A stretch of 64,000 nucleotides of DNA from Anaerorhabdus sp964386325. Its GTDB lineage: Bacteria; Bacillota_I; Bacilli_A; Erysipelotrichales; Erysipelotrichaceae. The stretch's first letter is position 1. Every line of letters starts with the position of its first letter. A program made the position numbers and the translations under genes. The stretch spans positions 186,001-250,000 of the forward strand of contig CAYLQY010000002.1 in NCBI GenBank assembly GCA_964386325.1, read 5' to 3'. This document shows positions 9,301 to 16,820 of the stretch, one piece after another. The notes beneath the pieces are model-generated. The model was not told where the DNA came from. It made no database searches and worked only from the letters and a program-made list of their open reading frames with translations.

Positions 9301-10233
9301 ATGTTTGAACTTTTTCAAGAAACTATAGAACAATTTGATATCATAACTATATTCCGTCATGAAAATCCTGATTTAGATGCTTTAGGTAGTCAATTCGGAC
9401 TATGTCATTGGTTAAAGGACAATTATCCAAGTAAAAAAGTTTATCTTTGTGGAAGTGAATTTGGACGTTTTAGTGATGCACTGATTGTTTCTTCAGTGGA
9501 TGATGAAGTAATAAATAACAGTCTAGCTATTATTGTAGATACAGCAAATTCAGCAAGAGTTGATGATTTACGATACCGCAACGCATTAAAAACAATGCGT
9601 ATCGATCACCATCCATTTGTTGAATCATTTGCCGATGTTGAATTGATTGATGAAAAAGCTGCAGCAACGTGTGAGTTGTTAGGCGAATTCTTCACATTAA
9701 TTAATGGAAAAGTTATCACGAAAGATACTGCTGAACTGTTATATCAAGGAATTTTAACAGACACATTGTGTTTTAAAACAAATAACACAACACCAAAAAC
9801 ACTATATGTAGCTTCAAAATTGGCTGAAACAGGTTTATTAATATCACAAATCAATCAAAATGTATTTGATATGGATCTTGCAACATTTAAATATGTAAAC
9901 TACTTACGTAGTAATTTTGAATTTTCGGATGGTGTAGCGTATTCAATTCTAACTGAAAAGGATATTGAACCGTTTGGAATCTCAATTAATCATGCTCGTG
10001 AATATGTTTCGGAGTTTGGAAACGTAAAAGAATTTGAAATTTGGTGTATATTTACCCAAGAAGATGCAAATTTAGATATCTATAAGGGTTCTCTACGCTC
10101 AAAAACAGTCGTAATTAATGAAATAGCGGCTAACTATGGTGGTGGCGGTCATAAAAATGCTTGTGGAGTTAAAAATTTAACTCGTGAACAAGTAAATAGT
10201 TTGATTCAAGAATTGAAAGCTGTGTTAGTTTAA
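9301..10233 (+). CDS. nrnA: Bifunctional oligoribonuclease / PAP phosphatase NrnA (DHH family)
   Basis: Cytoplasmic DHH/DHHA1 phosphoesterase that degrades nano-RNA and 3'-phosphoadenosine 5'-phosphate. The DHH motifs are ENPDLDALGSQ near residue 20, DTANSARVDD near 80, and MRIDHHP near 99. The DHHA1 domain ends with GGGGHKNACG near residue 280, which binds the substrate. 310 residues is the usual size. The gene starts 4 bases after the ackA stop and closes the smc-ftsY-ylxM-ackA-nrnA run. The choice of NrnA over other DHH-DHHA1 relatives rests on length and motif order. Confidence 0.88.
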   Translation: MFELFQETIEQFDIITIFRHENPDLDALGSQFGLCHWLKDNYPSKKVYLCGSEFGRFSDALIVSSVDDEVINNSLAIIVDTANSARVDDLRYRNALKTMRIDHHPFVESFADVELIDEKAAATCELLGEFFTLINGKVITKDTAELLYQGILTDTLCFKTNNTTPKTLYVASKLAETGLLISQINQNVFDMDLATFKYVNYLRSNFEFSDGVAYSILTEKDIEPFGISINHAREYVSEFGNVKEFEIWCIFTQEDANLDIYKGSLRSKTVVINEIAANYGGGGHKNACGVKNLTREQVNSLIQELKAVLV

Positions 10234-10289
10234 ACTAACCAGATAAAGAAAATAAAAGACAGTTGCTATTGAATTGAATAGTCAACTAA

Positions 10290-10298
10290 TGGTAAAAT
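10290..10298 (+). promoter_or_regulatory. Extended -10 promoter for hup
   Basis: TGGTAAAAT gives an extended -10 (TGn plus TAAAAT) 28 bases ahead of the HU start. An alternative TATAAT begins at 10300. An imperfect inverted repeat (AGTTGCTATT / AATAGTCAACT, 10261-10286) lies just upstream, possibly a regulatory site. Confidence 0.5.
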
Positions 10299-10325
10299 AT
10301 ATAATGAAAATGGAGGTATTTCTAA

Positions 10326-10607
10326 ATGGAAATCACAAACAAAAAAGTATTAGCGGATTTAATCGCTGAAAAGAATGGCATGACAAAAAAAGCTGCTACT
10401 GAAACTTTAGATCTAGTTTTCGATACAATCGCAGAAACACTTAAAAATGGTGGTAAAGTAGATATTACAGGATTCGGTAAATTTGAAGTTAAACAAAGAC
10501 CAGAACGCAAAGGTATTAATCCTGCAACTAAAGAACCAATCACAATTCCAGCAAGCAAAGCTCCTGGATTTAAAGCTGCTAAAGCATTAAAAGACATCGT
10601 TAAATAA
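10326..10607 (+). CDS. hup: DNA-binding protein HU
   Basis: Small histone-like dimeric protein that bends and compacts DNA. 93 residues, opening with the HU helix pair (TNKKVLADLIAEKNGMTKKA) and carrying the signature GFGKFEVKQRPERKGINPAT, whose beta-arm includes the conserved Arg-Pro. It ends DIVK without any Lys/Ala-rich C-terminal extension, unlike PPDK in this same window. GGAGG precedes the start by 8 bases. The gene has its own promoter and a clear terminator, so it is expressed alone. Confidence 0.96.
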   Translation: MEITNKKVLADLIAEKNGMTKKAATETLDLVFDTIAETLKNGGKVDITGFGKFEVKQRPERKGINPATKEPITIPASKAPGFKAAKALKDIVK

Positions 10608-10620
10608 GAATTATAAATAG

Positions 10621-10652
10621 AGACATTAGATTAATATCTAGTGTCTTTTTTA
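10621..10652 (+). terminator. Rho-independent terminator of hup
   Basis: Arms AGACATTAGAT and ATCTAGTGTCT (11 pairs with one G-U) around a 4-base loop, followed by a run of T. It lies 13 bases after the HU stop. Confidence 0.88.
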
Positions 10653-11096
10653 TATGCAAAAAATGTATAAAGACTAAGATATTCTATAAAAGACTATCAA
10701 ATAGCTTTATACATAGATACTTCGCATAATGTATGTTATACGATATTTATATATTAAATTGTAGCTGCAGATTTCAACCTCTTTATTTAGATGAATGCCA
10801 CTTCTGTTATAATCAAAAAAAAATTAAATAAAGATCTTATAGGAATAAATAAGTTTTAAAATACTTAATCTATCTAATTATAATCAATTGAAAGATGATT
10901 ATCTATGAAATAAGTTTATCGATTCATTACAGAGGGTCATCTATCCCCCACTTTAAATAATTTTTATCTTCTTACTACTTTAGTTATTGATAATATTTGT
11001 AAAAGAGTTTACTATATAATAAACAAATATAATAATAGTTTATTTAAAAGTAAACATATATTATAAATGTTTGAAAATTCAGAAAGAAGGTAAATT
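10653..11096. other. AT-rich intergenic region with several inverted repeats
   Basis: About 440 bases without a credible gene. I see no tRNA, riboswitch or DnaA-box cluster. It holds a perfect 10-bp inverted repeat (10663-10672 with 10705-10714), a 7-bp inverted repeat around 10880-10902 (ATAATCA / TGATTAT), and nested repeats just before the downstream regulator gene, listed separately. A TATAAT at 11015 is a possible -10 for that gene, but no -35 lies at a normal distance. Confidence 0.5.
11007..11055. repeat. Nested inverted repeats, candidate operator of the downstream regulator
   Basis: GTTTACT (11007-11013) pairs with AGTAAAC (11049-11055). Inside it AATAAAC (11018-11024) pairs with GTTTATT (11038-11044), and GTTTA (11007-11011) also pairs with TAAAC (11020-11024). 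The repeated GTTTA/TAAAC half-sites 40-90 bases ahead of a regulator gene suggest an autoregulatory site; this is inference. Confidence 0.35.
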
Positions 11097-11852
11097 ATGA
11101 GAATTTCAGATGCACAAATTGAAGAGATTAAGAAAGGTTTTATCATAGAAGACGAAAGTTATAAATGTTTGTTTTGTGATCAAATCTATCAAATGGGATG
11201 TATTTATGAAATTGAGGGCAACCTATACGATGCATACGGTGCAATTAAGAAGCATATAGAGCAAGAGCATATTTCTCCTGTAGATTACTTACTCATGCAA
11301 CATACAGCTTTATTAGGCATCTCTGAGAGTCAACGTGATGTTCTCAAAGGAATGTGGAATAAGAAAAATGATAAGGAAATAGCATCAGCCTGCACTATTT
11401 CACCATCGACTGTACGCAATTATAAATTTAAGTTTAGAGAAAAACAAAGACAAGCAAAAGCCTATTTAGCTTTACTCGAAGAAATTCAATGCAAATTAGA
11501 ACAAGATTCTATTCTTGATGACAACTGTATTGAAGTACATGACTCTGCCAAAATGATTGATGAACGCTTTGCGATAACGAAAGAAGAATATGATACAATC
11601 GTAAATAGCTATATTAAAGATGGTAGAATCACAGTTATTCCAACTAAGCAAAAGAAGAAAATTGTTCTCTTAAGAGAAATATTAAAGCAATTTGACTTGA
11701 ATAAAGAATATTCTGAGAAGGAAGTTAATGAAATTATTAAGGCTTTTAATGATGATTACTCTACCCTACGTCGTGATTTAATTAATTATGGCTTCTTACA
11801 TCGTTCTACTGATGGATTAATTTACGTTGTTAACAAAAAGAAAATAATATAA
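11097..11852 (+). CDS. Putative transcriptional regulator: zinc-finger-like, LuxR-type HTH and DUF2087
   Basis: 251 residues with three parts. Residues 23-70 carry CLFCDQ then a His pair (KKHIEQEH), a C2H2-like metal site. Residues about 90-125 hold a GerE/LuxR-like helix-turn-helix (ISESQRDVLKGMWNKKNDKE, then STVRNYKFKFREKQ). Residues about 185-245 match DUF2087 (KKKIVLLREILKQF, YSTLRRDLINYGFLHRS). The protein therefore probably binds DNA; its signal and targets are unknown. It is a single gene between two terminators, preceded by nested inverted repeats, with an AAGAAGG ribosome-binding site 6 bases before ATG. The metal site is my reading of residue spacing and should be regarded as tentative. 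Confidence 0.7.
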   Translation: MRISDAQIEEIKKGFIIEDESYKCLFCDQIYQMGCIYEIEGNLYDAYGAIKKHIEQEHISPVDYLLMQHTALLGISESQRDVLKGMWNKKNDKEIASACTISPSTVRNYKFKFREKQRQAKAYLALLEEIQCKLEQDSILDDNCIEVHDSAKMIDERFAITKEEYDTIVNSYIKDGRITVIPTKQKKKIVLLREILKQFDLNKEYSEKEVNEIIKAFNDDYSTLRRDLINYGFLHRSTDGLIYVVNKKKII

Positions 11853-11854
11853 AG

Positions 11855-11899
11855 AAAAAGAGTATTCTAACTAATAAATCAAGTTAGTTTACTCTTTTT
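11855..11899. terminator. Bidirectional terminator between the regulator gene and deoB
   Basis: Arms AAAAAGAGTATTCTAACT and AGTTAGTTTACTCTTTTT pair over 18 positions with one internal TT/TT mismatch around a 9-base loop. The A-run on one side and T-run on the other let it serve both converging genes. Confidence 0.88.
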
Positions 11900-11904
11900 G
11901 TATA

Positions 11905-13092
11905 TTAATTTAATGAAGATAAGAATGAATCACCATTTTCAGGGAGTTCAACTTCAAAATTTTCTGCAATTGTCGCACCAATGTCTGCAAAAGATGAACC
12001 TTGACGTATCAACCCAGATCCATCAAATGATTTTGAATAGGCAACCATCGGTATCATTTCACGTGTATGATCAGTACCTGGATGTGTAGGATCATTACCA
12101 TGGTCAGCAGTTAGAATTACTAAATCATCTTCATTTAATTTTTCCAATAGTTGTCCCAATAGATTATCAAAATCCTCTAACTCGTTGGCATAACCTTGTG
12201 GATTACGACGATGTCCCCATTTAGCATCAAAATCCACTAAATTTACAAAGCATAAGCCTTTAAACTTTTTGTCTGCTAATTCGATAGTTTGTTCCATGCC
12301 ATGAATACTACTTAACGACTTGTGTGAATCAGTAATACCTTCTCCGACGAAAATGTCATTGATTTTCCCAACACTTATGACATCGTATCCAGCATCTTTT
12401 AGTGAATTTAATGTAGTTTTTCCATATGGTTTTAATGCTAAATCATGGCGATTAGGAGTTCTTGAAAAATTTCCAGCTTTATCTCCTAAAAATGGTCGAG
12501 CTATGACACGTCCTACCTTCCACTCAGGTTTCATTGTTATTTCACGTGCTATTTCGCAACAACGATATAATTCATCAAGACCAAATGTTTCTTCATGAGC
12601 AGCAATTTGTAAGACAGAGTCTGCCGAAGTATAGACAATCATTTCTCCAGTTTGCATATGTCTTTCACCTAGCTCATCTAAAATTTCTGTTCCACTAGCT
12701 GATTTATTTCCGATAACCTTATGTCCAGTCTTCTCTTCGAGTTCTTGAATTAAATCATCTGGAAACCCTGTTTCAGTGAACGTTTGAAATGGAGAATCGA
12801 TATAAAGACCCATCATTTCCCAATGTCCAGTCATTGTGTCTTTACCAACACTCTTTTCTAACAATTTTGTATAGTAGCCAGTTGGTGTTTGAACTGGATC
12901 CACTCCTTTAATTTTATGTAAATTTCCTAAACCCATCGCTTGCATGACAGGCATTTTTAAACCACCTACTGCTTCGGCAGTGTGTACAATAGTATCTGAA
13001 CCTTCGTCACCATACTTCGCAGCATCTGGCATAGCGCCTGCTCCTACTGAGTCCATTACTATTGTAAAAATACGATTATATTTCATCATCAT
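11905..13092 (-). CDS. deoB: Phosphopentomutase
   Basis: Interconverts ribose (or deoxyribose) 1- and 5-phosphates in nucleoside salvage; a Mn-dependent alkaline-phosphatase-fold enzyme. Metal motifs are DSVGAGAMPD near the start and LTADHGNDPTHPGTDHTREM near residue 335. 395 residues is the usual size. Three consecutive ATG codons end at 13092, 13089 and 13086; with AGGAGA just upstream, the second or third has better spacing, so the true start may be 3-6 bases inside. The start lies within the end of xerD (17-base overlap at most), and the gene closes the nine-gene nusB-deoB run. Confidence 0.95.
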   Translation of the reverse strand: MMMKYNRIFTIVMDSVGAGAMPDAAKYGDEGSDTIVHTAEAVGGLKMPVMQAMGLGNLHKIKGVDPVQTPTGYYTKLLEKSVGKDTMTGHWEMMGLYIDSPFQTFTETGFPDDLIQELEEKTGHKVIGNKSASGTEILDELGERHMQTGEMIVYTSADSVLQIAAHEETFGLDELYRCCEIAREITMKPEWKVGRVIARPFLGDKAGNFSRTPNRHDLALKPYGKTTLNSLKDAGYDVISVGKINDIFVGEGITDSHKSLSSIHGMEQTIELADKKFKGLCFVNLVDFDAKWGHRRNPQGYANELEDFDNLLGQLLEKLNEDDLVILTADHGNDPTHPGTDHTREMIPMVAYSKSFDGSGLIRQGSSFADIGATIAENFEVELPENGDSFLSSLN

Positions 13093-13984
13093 CTTCTCCT
13101 TCTAAATTACCTGGATGAAACTTTGCATAACTTTCTAAAAGTCTTGCATCTTGAATGTGGGTATAAATTTCAGTTGTACTTATATCACTATGCCCTAATA
13201 ATTCTTGAATAGAACGCAAGTCTGCATTACCCTGAAGTAAATGTGTTGCATAACTATGTCTAAGTTTATGTGGTGTTATATGTTTCTTAATACCCACTTT
13301 GTTACAGGTATATTTTAACATATTTTCAATATATTCCGTTGTAACATGCTTTCCTAATCGATTGATAAAAAACAAATTTGATTTCTTACTATTCCAAACG
13401 GGTCTAAGCGTATCAAAATACTTCATAAGCACCGCTTGAGACTTATCTGGTATTGGAACAATACGTTCTTTTTCACCTTTTCCTAATACTCTTACCATCT
13501 TTGTTTGGAGATCTACTTGACTTACTTTAAGCTCAACACACTCACTTACTCGTAATCCACAGGAGTATATAAATTCTAATAATGCATGATTAAATAAGTC
13601 TTTGGGTCGCTCATCATCGAAATATGACATAATCAAATCTATCTCTTCAACTGTACAGTAGATGGGTAAGACATTTCTTTGTCTACGTACTTCAAGATTA
13701 ACTGCTGGATTTGGATACTCATACTTAAACGTCAAAAACTGATGAAAGCTACGAATAGCACAGCTTTTACGAGCGATTGTGTTCCTTGAATATTTATTCA
13801 ATGAAGTTAAATAAGCTTCAATCTCATGATAATTGATATTTTCAATATCATCTATGCCCTTTTCTTTCATTGCTTGAAGATAAGATGTAATGTCGATTAG
13901 ATAGTTTTTGACTGTGCGATCTGATTTAGGCATTCTTAACATAATCTCATTACGATATTCCAGCAATGCTTTCTCAAATTTCAT
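13076..13984 (-). CDS. xerD: Tyrosine recombinase XerD
   Basis: Resolves chromosome dimers at dif together with XerC. The N-terminal SAM-like core-binding domain covers residues 1-100. The catalytic domain has Arg145 (CGLRVSE), Lys169 (LGKGEKER), His239/Arg242 (HKLRHSYATHLL), His265 (LLGHSDIST) and the nucleophile Tyr274 (TEIYTH). All catalytic residues are present. The 302-residue length and position next to deoB (as in Bacillus, xerD-deoB) mark the housekeeping enzyme rather than a phage integrase. An acidic tail (EGEDDDEI) ends the protein. Starts 3 bases after dinB. Confidence 0.92.
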   Translation of the reverse strand: MKFEKALLEYRNEIMLRMPKSDRTVKNYLIDITSYLQAMKEKGIDDIENINYHEIEAYLTSLNKYSRNTIARKSCAIRSFHQFLTFKYEYPNPAVNLEVRRQRNVLPIYCTVEEIDLIMSYFDDERPKDLFNHALLEFIYSCGLRVSECVELKVSQVDLQTKMVRVLGKGEKERIVPIPDKSQAVLMKYFDTLRPVWNSKKSNLFFINRLGKHVTTEYIENMLKYTCNKVGIKKHITPHKLRHSYATHLLQGNADLRSIQELLGHSDISTTEIYTHIQDARLLESYAKFHPGNLEGEDDDEI

Positions 13985-13987
13985 AGT

Positions 13988-15157
13988 TTATCCCTTCTTC
14001 TTAAGAATCGATGATGCAGTTTTGAATGATGGTATACTACATGATTGATTTAATTCTTTAATCAGCTGTTCCGTTTTGGATAGCTCTTGGGGTTGTTCAA
14101 AGATATTTATTTGTACCTGCACTTCATTTGTTTGTTTAAGGTTACTTATTCCAACTCCAATCAGTCGTATTGGAATATCTTCAACATTTTCATCGAACAA
14201 ATCGAGGGCATTTTGAAAGATATCTTCACTTGTATGAATATATTCTGTAAGTTTCTTAGAACGATTATTTGAAGTAAAATCAAAATATTTGATAGTAATT
14301 GATACAAGATTCCCAGTTTTACCATCATAATCCAATCGTCTGCTTAATTTTTGAGAAAGTTCTAAGAATACTGACTTAATTTCATCGTAGTCGGTAAGAT
14401 CATTTGCAAATGTTGTTGATTGAGACATCGTTTTAACATCCCATTCACAAATAATTTCACTGTCGTCTAAACCATTAGCACGTTGTAAAACCGAATCCGT
14501 ATTTTTACCAAAAATCATTCTTAACTTTTCTATTTCTTTGTAATTTGCTAAATCACCAATGGTATGAATACCCATTTCATGTAGATGTGGTGCAGTTTTC
14601 TTTCCCACTCCGCGCATTTCATCAATTGCCAGTGGCCATAGCTTTGTAGGAACTTCTTGAATGCGTAATACAGTAATCCCCATAGGTTTCTTCATTTCAC
14701 TCGCCATCTTAGCTAAAAACTTATTTGGAGCTACACCAATGGAACATTTTAATCCAAAATCATTAAGTAATTCAGTTTGTATTTGCCACGCTAAATCCAT
14801 TGGCTTTTTAAACTTCTTAACCGCATCAGTCATATCAGCATAGCATTCATCAATACTCGCTTGTTCAACAAGAGTTGAGTATTTTTTTATTGTATTAATG
14901 AATTTCAGCGATAATTCTTCATAATAAGAATGATGTCCATTGACTAAAATTAAGTCTGGGCATAGTTTCAATGCCATTGCAGTAGGCATTGCTGAATTGA
15001 CTCCATATTGCCTTGCTTCATAAGAAGCAGTGGAAATTACTCCTCTACGACTATGTCCTGCCACTGCGATTGGCTTCCCTTGCAGTGATGGATTTAACAA
15101 TATTTCCGCAGACGCAAAAAATGAATTTAAGTCGATGTGATAAATAACTTTACCCAT
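13988..15157 (-). CDS. dinB: DNA polymerase IV (Y family)
   Basis: Error-prone translesion polymerase. It starts KVIYHIDLNSFFASAE, containing the first catalytic Asp and the steric-gate aromatic, and carries ASIDECYADMTD with the second acidic pair near residue 103. A little-finger domain follows. The 389-residue length is typical. Near the C-terminus QVQINIFEQPQEL resembles a beta-clamp binding peptide region (IF-type), though I cannot define it sharply. It starts 2 bases after recN and is followed 3 bases later by xerD, so it belongs to the nusB-deoB operon, an unusual setting. Confidence 0.92.
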   Translation of the reverse strand: MGKVIYHIDLNSFFASAEILLNPSLQGKPIAVAGHSRRGVISTASYEARQYGVNSAMPTAMALKLCPDLILVNGHHSYYEELSLKFINTIKKYSTLVEQASIDECYADMTDAVKKFKKPMDLAWQIQTELLNDFGLKCSIGVAPNKFLAKMASEMKKPMGITVLRIQEVPTKLWPLAIDEMRGVGKKTAPHLHEMGIHTIGDLANYKEIEKLRMIFGKNTDSVLQRANGLDDSEIICEWDVKTMSQSTTFANDLTDYDEIKSVFLELSQKLSRRLDYDGKTGNLVSITIKYFDFTSNNRSKKLTEYIHTSEDIFQNALDLFDENVEDIPIRLIGVGISNLKQTNEVQVQINIFEQPQELSKTEQLIKELNQSCSIPSFKTASSILKKKG

Positions 15158-15159
15158 AA

Positions 15160-16806
15160 TTAGTGCTCTTGACTCTTATGATAGAGTTCCCTTGCAGCTT
15201 CTATAGCTGCAGATGTATTACTACCCGAAGAAATAATTGCTAGTTGATCAATACGTTTTTCTTCATTCAATTCCAAAACAACAGTTTCCGTCGATGATGA
15301 TGTTTGATTTTTTTGTACATGGTAATGATAATCAGCACATGCTGCAACGGGTGCTAAATGCGTAACTGAGAAAACTTGAGATGTTTTTGATAATTCTCTC
15401 ATCTTCAAACCAATTGAAGTTGCGACTGGGCCACTAACACCACTATCAATTTCATCAAAAATAACGGTTTGAATGCCTTGCAATGATGTAAAGATAGTTT
15501 TCAATCCTAACATTAGTCGACTTAATTCTCCACCTGAAGCTACTTTAGCTAGTGGTTTGCACTCTTCTCCTGGATTCATAGAAATTAAGAATTCAACACT
15601 ATCAATTCCTTTACTACTTGCATTAGAATCCTTAATTGATGTTATAAATTTTGCGTGCGGTAACATTAAATCTTTAAGATTCTTCATAATTGATTCATCT
15701 AATTTTTTTGAATATTCATGACGTTTTTTTGAAACTTCTTTCGCAAGTTTTTCAAATTCAATGTAAGCAATATTAACATCGTTTTTCATCTTTTCTAAAA
15801 CTTCTTGGCGATGATTGATTCGATTTACTTTTTCTTCTAACTCAACTTGTTTATCTAAAATAGCTTCAATTGATGGCCCGTATTTATGTTTTAATTTTTG
15901 TATTACAAACAATCTTTCTTGAATACTATTTATATCAATATCATTTTCCTCTAAAGAACTGAAATATGTCTTGAAGTTATCAAATGAGTCTGTAAGTTCA
16001 TAATAGCTATTGTTGACTTTCTCTAATAATTCCATGACTTTATCATTTCCATCAAGTGATTCTAAAATACGTTTTATTTCATATAAATTTGATTGCAAAC
16101 CATCATCAAAAAGTTCAATCATTGACTTATATTTTTCTAAATTCTTAGAGATTGATTGAAATGATTTATCAATTTGAAGAAGTTCTTCATCTTCACCAAC
16201 TTTTAAATCAGCTTTTTGGATCTCTTCAATTTGAAAATTAAAATATTCTAAATCATTTTCATTGTAGTCTTCTTCCATTGCACGATGATATTCATCATTT
16301 AAAGTAGTATAAGTTTCATAGAGTGATTTAGATTTAGAAGTTGTAGACTTATCATTGATGAAATTATCGAGTAATTCTATATGATAACTTTTATTTAATA
16401 AATATTGATTGTCATGTTGACTGTGAATATCAATTTCAGATTCAATACAAGCTTTAAGTAGATTCAAAGTTACAACACGATAATTTATCTTTGCAGTACT
16501 CTTCCCATCACTTTTTAATTCACGTGAAATCACAACATCTTGATCAATATCAAATCCTTCGCTTAATAATATTTCTTTTGCATGTTCATTTTTAGATAAG
16601 TCAAAAATACCTTCTATTAAGGCACTTTCTTTTCCATGTTTAATCATAGAAGAACTTGCACGTTGTGCCATTAGCAAACTAATCGCATCAATTAAAATCG
16701 ATTTACCAGCACCAGTTTCACCTGTAAACGCACTAAAACCAGATTCAAAATCAAGTTGAATCTGATCAAATAAAATGAAGTCTTTAATATAAAGATGTTT
16801 AATCAT
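15160..16806 (-). CDS. recN: DNA repair protein RecN
   Basis: SMC-like ATPase recruited to double-strand breaks. Walker A GETGAGKSILIDAI is at about residues 30-43, coiled coils fill the middle, and the C-terminal half has the signature ASGGELSRLMLGLKTIF and Walker B VIFDEIDSGVSG. 548 residues matches the family. It lies 14 bases after dxs, the conserved ispA-dxs-(tlyA-argR)-recN neighbourhood of Firmicutes, but with tlyA and argR missing. Confidence 0.95.
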   Translation of the reverse strand: MIKHLYIKDFILFDQIQLDFESGFSAFTGETGAGKSILIDAISLLMAQRASSSMIKHGKESALIEGIFDLSKNEHAKEILLSEGFDIDQDVVISRELKSDGKSTAKINYRVVTLNLLKACIESEIDIHSQHDNQYLLNKSYHIELLDNFINDKSTTSKSKSLYETYTTLNDEYHRAMEEDYNENDLEYFNFQIEEIQKADLKVGEDEELLQIDKSFQSISKNLEKYKSMIELFDDGLQSNLYEIKRILESLDGNDKVMELLEKVNNSYYELTDSFDNFKTYFSSLEENDIDINSIQERLFVIQKLKHKYGPSIEAILDKQVELEEKVNRINHRQEVLEKMKNDVNIAYIEFEKLAKEVSKKRHEYSKKLDESIMKNLKDLMLPHAKFITSIKDSNASSKGIDSVEFLISMNPGEECKPLAKVASGGELSRLMLGLKTIFTSLQGIQTVIFDEIDSGVSGPVATSIGLKMRELSKTSQVFSVTHLAPVAACADYHYHVQKNQTSSSTETVVLELNEEKRIDQLAIISSGSNTSAAIEAARELYHKSQEH

Positions 16807-16820
16807 AGGTCCCCCACGAA

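Noticed and set aside
10322..10597. Minus-strand frame of 91 codons opposite hup
   Set aside because: Exact antisense of the well-identified HU gene, no start signals.
13076..13984. Phage or integrative-element integrase
   Set aside because: Its length, catalytic layout and location next to deoB mark the housekeeping XerD; no att-like repeats or mobile genes were seen.
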